NCBI GenBank assembly: GCA_950295325.1
Contig: OX485804.1
Coordinates: 25,236,001-25,296,000, forward strand
DNA: 60,000 bases
Origin: Polytrichum commune
Taxonomy: Eukaryota > Streptophyta > Polytrichopsida > Polytrichales > Polytrichaceae
Direction: 5' to 3'
Made by a program: the position numbers and the translations under genes. Position 1 is the stretch's first letter, and every line of letters begins with the position of its first letter. A model generated the notes under the pieces. The model was not told where the DNA came from. It saw only the letters and a list, made by a program, of their open reading frames with translations, and made no database searches. Of the stretch, positions 34,924-46,228 are shown piece by piece.

Positions 34924-37900
34924 CTAGTCGCTTGAGCTTGGGCTGTCTGAATCAGACTTGGATTGATCTCTTCGTTTCTTCTTATGTCTGCTTGAGGACT
35001 TTTTGTGAGGACCACCTTCATGTGAGAAGCCTCTTACTTTGTCAGCATCAGCTGAAGGTGATCTCTCTCTTGACTCTGAAGTTCTTTTCCACCGATGATG
35101 CTTGTGCTTCACAATACTGTCATCATTTGCCCGCTTACTTTTACCTGTTCCACCAGATGGAGATAACTCAGGAGACTCAGCTGGAGACCGTTTCTTTCTA
35201 TGGCGTTTGTGCTTCCTTTGCTTTCTTTCCCGCTTATCAACGTCCTCATCTTTTTTGTGCTTCTTCTTATGCCTTCGCCGTTCCTTTCGAGAATCCCCCT
35301 CCTCAGTTTCCTCACCATCATCATCCCTCCCAGGATCATCTTCATGCCGGTGCTTCTTCCGATGCTGTCGATGCCGCTCTTTGCGCCTCTCCTGATCTTC
35401 AGGATCCTCACCTACCTCTTGAGATTTTTTCTTGATCCTCCGATCTTCTTCTTCCTCATCCAGGTCTTGTGGCCCCCTGCTGGCCCGTATATCAAACTCT
35501 TCTTCCTCTTGATCTAGCTCTTCTGCATTCTTCTTGCCCTTTTGCTCTTGATCTTCTGCTTCTGTGTCTGCAGCTCGAGATTTTCTTCTCCTTTTTCTCT
35601 CATGATCTTCATCCTCCTCATGGAGCACTTTTGTTTTCCTATTACCCTTTCGATAATGTTCTTCCTCATCAACTTCCTCTCCTGACTTTGATTTGTATTT
35701 CCCATAGAGGTCTTCTGACTTTCCGAGTCCTTTCTCCGGAAATTTGTCAACCTCCACTCTAGATTCTTCCGCCACTAGTACCTTTGCAACTCTTTCCATC
35801 GTTGCATCTTGATATCTGTCCTCAAAGGTGTTTGTGCTGACTAACTTCTTAAAGACAGATGTTTGCATCCCTTTCTTGAGGGTCTCAGGACCAAGCGTAA
35901 GATCCTCAGTGGAGTTGTAATTACCAACTTCATATGTTCTCTCTGCAGTGACTCTCGCATCCTCAAAATAAGTACTGCTCTCACTGTTTGTACCCTTTAA
36001 CCATCTGTCACCCACAACATTGTTTGCATTTTTGCTGTCATCCAAGCTATTCAACTTGCCATGTTGTTCTTGCAGTGTCTTTTCTTTAGACCTCCTTTCA
36101 TTTTCCTGGAGTTCTGGATATCTCTTTTCTGTAGAAATATATGGCGATGTTATAGCAACTTCTACATGTTTGGAAACATCTCCAGACATAACAACAAACT
36201 TTCCATTCTGGTAGACATCGTTGTCCACCCCAGGAAGACTTTTGTTTGCATCAGCGACAACCCTTTCTTCTCCGTCTTTGCTCTTTTTGGATGGAGCTCT
36301 CTCTTTCTTCTCTTTACTTCTGGACTTCTCTCTACCCTGCTCCTTAATGTCATCCCGCCAATCATCAATAATCACTGGTTCTGCATCCTCAGTTTCCTCA
36401 TCACCCATAAAGGATCTGTCCTTGCTACCCCTTTTTGCTGGCTTCTTGAATCCTTTGGTTTCAAGACCTGATTCAGGTTCTAAGAGAACTGCATTCCTCA
36501 ATGCCTCCAAAGTGCTTGGGTGCTGCCTCGTTTTATCTTCAAGGTCTTTTAACATACTTGCTGTATCAAGCTTTGCTTTTGGTGCCTTATTCTCAGTGTT
36601 CAAATCAGCCTTAAAAACTGTGTCAACTATGTTTCCATTGTCGGTAATCTTAACCTTATCAGTTAGTGCATGCCCTACCTTATCAATCTTGACAGGACTA
36701 ATAATGTCAACTTCCTTCCCCCTGTTTCTGAGCATCCCAGTGCTATCCAATGCACTACTAATCCCCTCAATAGCAGGATCTGAAATTTTGGGGTCCTTAA
36801 TTCTTGGACTACCTTTGGCTCTCCCCGGGCTCCTACTAACACTACGACTGCCTCTGACTGGGCTCCTCTTGGCTTCCCTGGAGAGAGACCTTGATCGTCT
36901 TAAGCTTCGAGCTGTAGCTCTTCGATCTGATTCATAAGCACGGGATTGTCGAGGAGAAGGGGTTCTATCCCTGCTACAAAGCAACCAGAAACTACATGTC
37001 AAAAACTTCCACCATTAACAAGGGATTCTGCCCACCTTCTGACGGAGCTCTAGAGGACCAGACACAATAAATTTCCAGAAGTAAGTTAACAAGATATCAA
37101 TACTGACCAACTATTGCTCATAGCAACATATTCTTGCTCAATGCTTGACACATTACTGAGGTTCACACAGTAGCAGCAGAACTGTCAGTGCCAGATGCTG
37201 GGACCCTCTCACCTCCGGAAAGAAAGACATCACGTACCTGCGTGATCGTGAAGGTGACCTTGTACGTGACCTCCTCCTTACTCGGCTGCGGCTGCGGCTC
37301 CTACGTGTGCTCCGTGAACTGTGATATTCTCTGCTTTCCCTCTCTCTCTCCCATTCCCGCCTGACATACCGAGGGTAGGAATCGCGTCCACCTCTATGAT
37401 GACCCCCCCTCTCTCTACTTCGATACCGATGATGTTCTCTTGATCCTGACCGAGACCGCCCCCGCTCGCGACGATATGGCACAGGAGATCGACGATCTCG
37501 CCGATACCTGATAGGCGACCTTGATTTTGACCTCTCTTTGGATTTTGAGCGTGCCCTGCACAAGAATATTAACGAATTTCTTAGAATTGTGACCTGTCTA
37601 AAGTATCCAAATTGATAATAGGGTTACAAAACGCAATACCAGAGATTCAGAATGGAGAGCACACATATAGTAGGCAGGCAAGGTCTCGGTGAGAAACAAC
37701 TCTGCTCCAACTCATTGATTCTTAGCTGCACTATATTACTAGACGAACTTCATGTACTCAAACACATACATATAATCCTGTACCCATACTGACTTGTTCA
37801 ATTTTCGACTTCCAATATCAACTCTATCAATCCAGATACATTCATAAAGCCCAAAAGGTAAGGTCCAATGCATTCAACATCACTGAAACAGAACCATAAT

Positions 37901-40309
37901 TATCCACGTGACAAAACTGCCAATGCCTACCTAGGGCTCACTTTCCCAGCCTCTGGTACAGCAGCTGCCTCTGAAGCATCACCCACACCTGCACCCATGA
38001 GTCGTTTGGTAATCTCTGCTGCCCGAGCAGATGCCATCTCTGATGCAGACTTCAATGTGGCAGCTCGAGATGCTGCCTGCTGTGTAGCCATAGCCTGCTG
38101 CATGTAGAGAGCCTGCTGAAACTGCATTTGCTGCATGACTACAGCTTGCTGCATCATCAATGGAAGTTGAGGTGTCATTCCATTCATATTGGAACCATTG
38201 CCTGCTTTCCGCTTACCCGAGCGGGGCTTTCTCTTCAGCTCAACTTTCAGATTGTGTCCACCAACAGGCATATCATTGAGAGCCAGCCCAGCCTTAGCCT
38301 CCTCTGGCTTTGAGTATTCAATATAAGCCGATGTCTTGGAATCTGACAGACTGCAATCTGTCACTGTCCCACAGTAGTTGAAAAGTTGGCGCAGCTGGTC
38401 TGCTGTTAAAATGGGATGGATATTGGTCACATGAAGGGTACATAGAGGCTCATGATTGTCTTCCTCATCCTCTTCTTTACCATCCCCATCATCCTGACCT
38501 AGAGGATGATCAAATTAGTAGTCAAACACCATGTTAGTCACATGACAGGGCATGTATGGATACTCAAAAGATAGAGGCACTTGAAGAAACACTTCATTGA
38601 TGATGTGATTGTAACAATACACTTACCAAATGCTCAACACAAGCATTAGAATCTTGATCTCTTAACATACAAGCTTCAAAGCTGTCCCATCCCAACCAGT
38701 TCAACGACACAAATAAAGTAAACATGGAAAAAGACAGTATGCAGCTTTCAGAACCATGCCTACGGTTTCTTCTGCAACCTAAGTGGTCACCAGAACTAAG
38801 GCTGTTAAAGAATACCACAGTCTGGGATTTGTGAATGTCTTAGGTAGCTAGCCAAGGGACTAGCATTGAAAACCTCATTTTCCAGTGAACTCAAATTGAC
38901 AACTTGAAAGAATTCCACGTCCAACTAGGGTTCCACCTTCACCAAAGGGAGGTAACGGCCTGTACCCAGGCAGAACAACCCACCCATCGAAGAAATGTGC
39001 AAAAGCATGTACATGTTAAAGAAGCTGCAGCTCAGGCTAACTTTAAAACAGAGCCCCCAAAGAAAAATTGACAATGACAAAAACCCACTAGGTGATGTGG
39101 CCTACGAAGCTCTCTAAGGCTTCAGTATATGAGTACACTACAAATTCAATTGGAGAGGAGAAATCAGCAAAATATAACACTATGGTGATGCGATGTGAAC
39201 CACGCACCCTCCAAATTGCCTTTCAGAAGGTCAGTCACAGAAAGTTGAAAAAGAGCCTAAAAACCAAGCACAAGTAAGTCAAAATTGATACAAAGAACCT
39301 GATAAAACACTCTCCCACTGTAGGCAACTTACATACCTGCTTGCTGCTGTTGTGCTGCCTGCGCTGCTTGAAATGCATTTGCAGCTGCAATGCTCTGCGC
39401 AGCCGCCATGGCCGCAGCAGAAGGCGCCATCGGCATGTTACTCAATCCTCCCATTGTGCTCCCTGCTGCCAAGGCGGCCATCAATTGATTTTGAGGGGGG
39501 TGATTGAATTTGCAATCAGTCCTAACACAGCGTCCATTCAAATAATCTCTGCAAACTTCCCCAAAAGAAGCCCCAAGACCGGGCAGAACGGCACCCCCCC
39601 CACCACCTGTAGCCCCCCCACCTGTCATCATGAGCCCAGGGATCATTCCCAACATACCTGGAAACATTCCCGACATACTGAATTGCCCCATTTGCTGACC
39701 TACGACGCCCATGTAGGGAGATGCACCACCCATCATAGGAGTCGATGTAGGTATCATACTGACGCCAAGAGGCACATTCCCGCCGCTGAAGAAAACCGGA
39801 AACGGGCTTCCCGAGATTGGATGTCCATTGCACTCCACACTCACCATGTAATCACCGCGCTTCGCCACCGCATACGTCGCCGTGTACGTCCCGTCCGCAT
39901 GGTCCTTCACCACCGCCTCCTGCTCCATTATCATCCCTCCCACCCCTGCTCCCGGACTAACCCTAACCCTAATGTACGCTCCCCCATGCGGAAGCCGTCT
40001 CCCATCCGCATCCTTGGTCACCACCACGAACGACGCTGCCGCTCCAGCTGCTCCCCCACCCACCCCCGTCCCTGCCGCCGTGCACTTCCCCGGCTCCACT
40101 GGCCCTATCGGCTTCTTCACCAACCTATCCACCTCATCCTCCCCCTCGCTGTCTGACGACACCGGCCCCCCTTCCCCTGCCCCGCCTTGCTGCTCCATAT
40201 CCCTGAACGTGGCCTCGAACGCTGCCCTCGCCGCGGCCGCTTTCTCCTCCTCGTCTTTCACCTTCGCCTCCTCCGCATGCTTCATCCATGCGGGCCGAGT
40301 CAGCGCCAT
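34924..40309 (-). CDS. IRR: Filamin-CCCH-RRM-RS splicing regulator, IRR orthologue (At3g23900-like)
   Basis: Four coding exons join in frame: 40,309-39,337, 38,498-37,931, 37,555-37,238 and 36,970-34,924 (stop TAG), giving 1301 aa. Donors CAG/GTATGT, AG/GTAGGC and CAG/GTACGT were read directly. Domains: conserved start WMKHAEEAKVKDEEEK (8-23); a filamin-like immunoglobulin repeat (~70-175, ending GSPFPVFF); a CCCH finger (C253-x7-C261-x4-C266-x3-H270); an RRM (~345-413, AYIEY as degenerate RNP1); a Met/Gln-rich helix (~435-475, LPLMMQQAVVMQQMQFQQAL); an RS domain from ~514; and a very long K/E/D/R-rich tail. This order is that of the plant RNA-binding protein At3g23900 (IRR), a nuclear regulator of alternative splicing in immune signalling. 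That identification is from memory of the family. Start: ATG at 40,309 has G at -3 and +4; an in-frame ATG at 40,324 would add five residues. The tail looks longer than in Arabidopsis. Confidence 0.9.
36971..37237 (-). other. Intron 3 of the IRR-like gene with a NAGNAG acceptor
   Basis: On the minus strand the acceptor reads TTTGTAGCAGGG. Splicing after TAG or after CAG keeps the frame and adds or drops one serine at the start of exon 4. A second GGAG/GTGAGA donor lies at about 37,211, beyond the main donor. Confidence 0.65.
38499..39336 (-). other. Intron 1 of the IRR-like gene (838 bp)
   Basis: It is bounded by CAG/GTATGT and TCTAG/GTCAGG and splits a glycine codon between the CCCH-containing exon and the RRM exon. 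No additional gene or repeat was recognised inside it. Confidence 0.8.
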
Positions 40310-40790
40310 GCCTCGACCCGCCATCAAACCCTCCCCCCAACCCCAACCCCAACCCCACCCAGAACCCGGACGCTCCCACTCCTCCCACCAATTCCTAGTT
40401 TCCTCTCTAAGCGACAACCAAATTACATCCTCCGAATTGCTCAAATGTGGCTACAATCTCCTCCACCGTCGCACAAATGTGTGTACGAATGCGTCGTACC
40501 TGCGGCCGAGGAGAGGCGACGAGCTTGGACCTTGAAGCTTGAAGCTCGGAGCTTGCTAACTAAGAAGACGACACAAACCCCAAGCCGACCACCCTGCTGC
40601 CGAGTTGCCTTCCTCTTTCGTGCTCTGGGTGCTTGCCCAGGCTCGGCACTTCGCTGATTGGCGCCCAGGTCTGGCGTACGCAGCCCGAAGCACCAGCATC
40701 CCCAGCCTCGGCCCCAGGTTCGCCTTCTCGGACGCTACGTTCGGTGTCGCGCTCATTGGTGGGCCAGGTTCGGGTGGCCCTACTTACCTC
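40310..40790 (-). promoter_or_regulatory. CpG-rich 5' leader/promoter of the IRR-like gene
   Basis: GC- and CpG-rich DNA upstream of the ATG at 40,309, in sharp contrast to the AT-rich DNA beyond 40,900. The frame stays open upstream to 40,444 (GWGWGWGWGEG from a CCCCAA-type repeat on the plus strand), but family comparison favours the downstream start. The exact transcription start cannot be fixed. Confidence 0.5.
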
Positions 40791-41654
40791 GCTCCGCCAT
40801 CCCTTTCAACCATCCCCTCTGCTCCGGGACCCCATCCCCAAACCCCCTCTCTAGAGTCACCAAATTGCTCAAATGTGGCCCCAATACCCTCCTACCTGGG
40901 CGGTTTTCAAATCTAATTTTGTATATTCTTAAAAATAAAAAAATATGAAAAATTGAAAAGTGATGTTTTTCATCAATTTTCCTTGTTGAGGTTTGTAATT
41001 TCTGTAAGTGTGAGTGTTTTGTGAAATATTATAATTTCAATTGGAGTCGCCCAAGTAGGACGGTAGCCAAATGCCTCGAGTGGACGGCTTTTGGTGTGTA
41101 AGGCATGCCTCATTAAATTAGTATTTCTATAAATAGACGTGTAAAACGCATGAAATAATTCGAGCAACGCACATAAATCAAAGAGTTTTTTTTTTCAAAA
41201 ACGTCCTGGATGTGTCTCAACAACAAGTTTGCACAGTTCGACATGCAATTAGCACTCCTGACAATCGTCTTTTGTTGATCAGAGCCTTCTCATTATTAAC
41301 ACAATAAAACACATCATGCACAACGCCACACGTCACATTTTCTTGAAAAATGCCTATCTTAGGCGCCTTGGGGGCAAGGCGCACATAAATTAAGCTAATA
41401 TATTCAATTAAAGAAAATGTCAAATTTTATGTGGCATGGTGTAAGGGCATTCATACCAAAGGTGGAAACCTGAGGCCTCAATGATCTTACATCCCAAAAA
41501 ATTTGCTACCCAAAGTTTCGTAATGCATGAAACCCTTCTCTTTCATTTCCTTGTCTAATCCCATTTTCGCTACCCAATGGAATTACAACAACATTTTTGA
41601 TGGTGAACTATGGCATAAAAGCGCATGTGATCAATATAGAAAACAATCAACATT

Positions 41655-41800
41655 GATTTATGTAGGTATGTGTACATGCGGCAAAGGAAAGGGATGTAGT
41701 AAGCTTGGGACTTGAGTACTAATTAAGAAGACATAAACCCCAACCTAACTAGCCTAGTGAATGTTGAGTTTTAGCATGGTGCTCATTGATGGGCCATGTT
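41655..41800. repeat. CpG-depleted duplicate of the IRR 5' region
   Basis: It aligns with 40,485-40,570 and 40,740-40,775. 'Cgacgagcttgg' becomes 'tgtagtaagcttgg', 'aactaagaagacgacacaaaccccaa' becomes 'aattaagaagacataaaccccaa', and 'gcgctcattggtgggccaggt' becomes 'gtgctcattgatgggccatgt'. Most changes are C to T or G to A. About 170 bp present in the leader is missing from the copy. Confidence 0.7.
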
Positions 41801-44800
41801 TGGGATGGTGTATAAAGAGACTTGAAGGATCGTAATAGCTAGAATTAATGTCGTCTTCCTTCCTAAGCATATTGTGTGTGGCATTTGTGGGCTTCTTTTC
41901 CTCGTGCTCATGATTGAATCGTCTTTTAAAGATTAGGTACACTAACTCACCCTCCCTTTGCATATACCAAAGATGAGTGCACCTATTAGGATTAAGAGAG
42001 GAATTTACATATTTTCCAACATTAAAACACCCCCAGTTAGCATATGCAAAATTGTTCGTGGAATTGTGTGTTCATACCATGCACTCGCCTCTATGTGGTC
42101 CAATATGCATCCATGATTGTTTCATATACATATTTGTATTCAGGTATTTTGTGTGTTTCAGATGGTTTATTGTGAAAATAATGTACTACAAGGTTTATCC
42201 TTCTTTTCTTCACTCACTTTTCTAAACATTTTTAAACTGGGCTTACCAACCAACTCAATGTCATTACAATCACAATCCAAATCATGCACACTACACCTAC
42301 ATGCCACAACCCCATAATTGCTCTTTGCCTCATTCTATAATAATAATAAAAAAGTGAGTGTGTGTATAAATGTATCATAACTTGCTCCTTTCAACAAACA
42401 AACCACAAGTCAAGACAACAACACCCTATGACTACACATGCAATCAACAAGTAATCGGCCCTCCTTCCCATTCACTTTAGTTCAATTTTGGGATAAGCAC
42501 ACATACTCACTCACTCACGCTTAGGCCTCTCAAAAGTTCAAACTCGAGCCATCATTGTTCATAAACATGAAGTAGCTACCTTGGTGTGCACCTCAAAGGT
42601 AGCTATATGTAGCATGACCCACCCAACCACGAGCTACGGAGAGGAGACTTGAAAGCAAACAGCATGAGGAATAATGAATGAATGTATGCTTGTGGCAACG
42701 ATCATGAGTTTAATGGCCTTAGCGGTTGAGAGGCAAGGGGATGTGCTAAAAAAAGTATTTGAATTGACAACATATGATTGTTGAGACAAAGCATGTGTCA
42801 TGCACTCACTTAAATCATATGCAAAGCTTTGTACTAAATTCGAATGAAGTTTGTATTCCGTTTGCTTTATGCTTTTAGAAATAATTGAGTATCTTGGATT
42901 TTATGTGATATTGGAAGCAAATTATGGAATTCTAGAACTTGAGAAATATGTTATTCAGGTGCTCAATTGAGGGTTATAGCACTTTTCGTATGATGCATTT
43001 AAAAACATAAGAAAGAAGATGGAAAATCCAAAGCAAATTTTGTTGCTTTGACTTTGAAGCATTTCAAAACAACCCTTAGCAAATCCTAAGTTGTTGTAGA
43101 AACTTGGATTCAAAAAGTGGATTTATTTCGCAAAGCATGCAAACTTTGTATGCATGTGTTTTATAAGAAGTTGAGAAGCTTCAAAATCTTGGGTTATGAG
43201 TTTCTTTGAGCTTTGAAGTATTTGACTTTGGGACATTAAGTTATTGGCCACAATACTTGCCAACTCTATAAATTGGTAATAAGCCCTAAAAATTGAGAAG
43301 AGATTGAAGCACTTGAACTTCAAATAGCTTTGAAACATACAAAGCTTCTAGCTCATGAAGCTTTTTAGATATGTATCCATAAGTATTTAAGGCTTGAAAT
43401 TCAAAAGAATGGGAACTTTGGGTTGAGACTTGAAACATTTGGCTTTGTTTGACCAATTAATAAAGAAACTCAAAGTTTATTTTGAAGCTTTGAATCTAAG
43501 AGGCTTTTGAGCAACCTATAGTGATTCTTAAGTTATTGTAGGAAGTTGGGTCGAGACAATAAAATTCCTTCACAAAATAATAACCTGATAGAAATTCATG
43601 AGTTTTTGTGGAATGTAGAAGATGGGCTTTATGCATTTGGTATGAAAACATATCAACTTGGGATTGTGGAGGTTGAACTAGCATTGGATTCATAATTGCA
43701 TGAGCAATTTCATACTAAGAAACATTTTTGTAAGGCAATAACCTCTATGGGTGCTTTAACAATATGCAACACATGACAAGTAATGTAAGCAAATATTTAG
43801 GTTTCAACCACACATGTTAGAATTCCTCTTAGCTATGAATTTGTGGTATTTGAGTCGCTCATGTAACTCTAAGGCAACTTAGGAGATTTCATAATTGTTG
43901 GAATTGACCTTGATGCGTTCAAGGCATTTGTTGAAGAATTTGGAGTTTATTTCTGACATGTTTGTTGTTAAGAAAGGTACATGTAACCTTACACGTCACA
44001 AAAGTTGAGAAGTGTTGGGTGCAGTGGATCCAACTACAGTGTCATTGCTGCATTCAAATTGTTGAGCTAGACCAACAACCTTGTACTCTGTTGCACATTA
44101 TAATTATGTTATAGTAATTGGTGCAAGCGATAAGTGTTAGATTTCCACGTGGACAGTTGAGGTAGCATGCGTGAAAACTGGCACACAAATTGCAAGAGTA
44201 ATTGTTACATGTGGTGTTTGCTGGAATTCCATGTGGATTATTGGGGCATGTGGTAGAGAAGCAGGCGATACCAGGAGGGAAGTTATCACATGTGATTTAA
44301 AATACTAAAATGAAAATTCTACCAAATATGGGAAGTAGTTTTAGGTTTAGATTTATATATAAATTTCCTAATTCAACATATTGCTTTAAATTTGGGTTTG
44401 AATATCCATGTTGTTTGAGATTAGAATAACTATCATAATCCAAGACACATGCAATAAAAGAACACAAAAATAAAACCATCATGGTGCAATTAAAAAAATA
44501 AATAAATCATGGTACTGATCTTTGTATTAAATGATTCTTGATTTTTTGATACAAGATTAGTAATATCATGTTCAATGGTAATGGAAAAGGCATGGTATCC
44601 CATATGCAAAGAGGCTCTTCATATATGGTTGCTTCCACATGAAGCCAACATTTAAATCTATATGTCTATGATGATTATAGAAATCGGAATCATCACTTAA
44701 TCAAGGACACGTATATATACAAGATAAATTAAACAAATTGATGATCAAGATGGATAAAAACCATTACTTAAATGAGATGGGATTATCAAACTCATTCGCT

Positions 44801-46228
44801 ACCAAATATGATAGTTGGTTATTCAATTATATGTCGATGTTGGTCTTATAACCCTTCACCCCCCTCCCCTTAATCTTGGGGCAGCCCCACATAAGAATGT
44901 TGGGTTTTAGTCCCTGCAATTCTCCTAGCCCCATTTTCCAACACAACTACGGATGGAAACTACAGATTTTGCTCAAACAATCCAAATATAAAATATACAC
45001 TAATTATCAGAGAGTTTGGATATAATGTGGTCCACTTGACATGGCAACTGTCTCTAATTATTGAACATTACAATTTATTGCTAACTTACAACCTCAGTCC
45101 AAGAGATTCATTCACTTGGAGATAGCAAGAATCCTACACATTGTTACTCCTCTCATGTAGATCAATGTCAGCTCCTCACTTGTTATCTGGAATTTCTGTC
45201 ATCAAACTCCAAGTAACAAGAATGAGCAAGTTGGTGGCACTTTATTTATCGTGTCACTCCCATTTTGGCAACTGGATTGGATCAAAAATTTACCTCATTC
45301 AGTTAGCAGGTGATAATCACAGAGATTGCCATATCAAGTTTTAAAACCATAATTGAGATGCAAAAATTATAAGGGGTCCATCATTGTCATTTCAAGTTTC
45401 AGTATTGGAGATGCGATACAATAGTCTTAGGATGTCGAAGTAAATATTCTCTCTCTCTGAGTGATCGCACAGGCCCTCCCAATTGTGGTCACTGTAGAAT
45501 AGTGTCTATAATTAAGCACAGGTGTCTATTTAGTATCTGTTCCCAACTACAAGACTTTCCATTTGCCACCCAAATAGAGGTATCCACTCAAGAAGAGTGC
45601 CCACATAAGACCTACATACCTTACGCTTTGCTTAAGAGTTCAGTGCCTTTGTGAACTCTACCCTCAAAACAGCCCTTCAGTTACAGCACCTTCAGTCAAG
45701 AAAATAATAATGTTGTGCCAAAACTGAAAAGGTACTATGATAGACCTCTGATGGCTATCGCCTCCCCCAGGACCCAATATACAAGGGTGAGGTTCAACAT
45801 AGTGTACATGGGTGACCCCTGTAAAAGCATTTACATACCTTTTTATTATTATTTATTAATTTTTATCTACAACATGTCCTTGAACCGTGTCCTTGAGGTC
45901 CTTAGTGTTCAATAGTCAGAACAATTGCCTCTCAGCCAAGTCATGGCAGGACTGTAGCTCAAGGACACCTCCTTAACACAAGTAGAATCTTTCTTTTTCT
46001 GAACCTGAGTTCCGTAGTGAAATTGAGGGGAAGCTCAGAACTGCGATCATAGCAGGTCATCCAGAAGGAAAAGCAAAGAACTCACACTTGTGAGACGATG
46101 CTTAAAGTCTGCACAGAGTATCCAGAGAGGAGGATGATGTACAGAGTGTTCAAGGAGGTTTCTCTAGATTAGAGAAAAATGTTACGTACCAGCACTGCTA
46201 CTTTACCAGGTTTGATTCATCCCAGAGT
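41801..46228. other. AT-rich intergenic DNA, no gene seen
   Basis: Only short frames without motifs. Degenerate 'gaagctttga' iterations occur at 43,060-43,500 and an R2 copy at 45,563-45,630. The part just left of 46,229 is presumably 3' UTR of the RBR ligase gene. Confidence 0.4.
45563..45630 (+). repeat. Dispersed repeat family R2, copy 5
   Basis: 'Ccacccaaatagaggtatcc' followed by 'actcaagaagagtgcccaca' and 'cctacatacctta' matches the R2 consensus with more substitutions than the other copies. Confidence 0.45.

Noticed and set aside
34932-36937. Several long plus-strand frames opposite the IRR-like gene
   Set aside because: They are antisense shadows of the Arg/Ser/Lys/Glu-rich coding strand, low in complexity and without motifs.
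39951-39975. CCCTAACCCTAA telomere-like motif
   Set aside because: It lies inside the conserved filamin-like coding exon and is explained by codons for IRVRV. It is not an interstitial telomere.
39329-40156. 271-codon plus-strand frame over exon 1 of the IRR-like gene
   Set aside because: Antisense shadow of a GC-rich exon; the minus-strand protein has the conserved domains.
40330-40365. CCCCAA repeat resembling a ciliate telomere
   Set aside because: It is a short leader repeat upstream of the IRR start, with no telomeric context.
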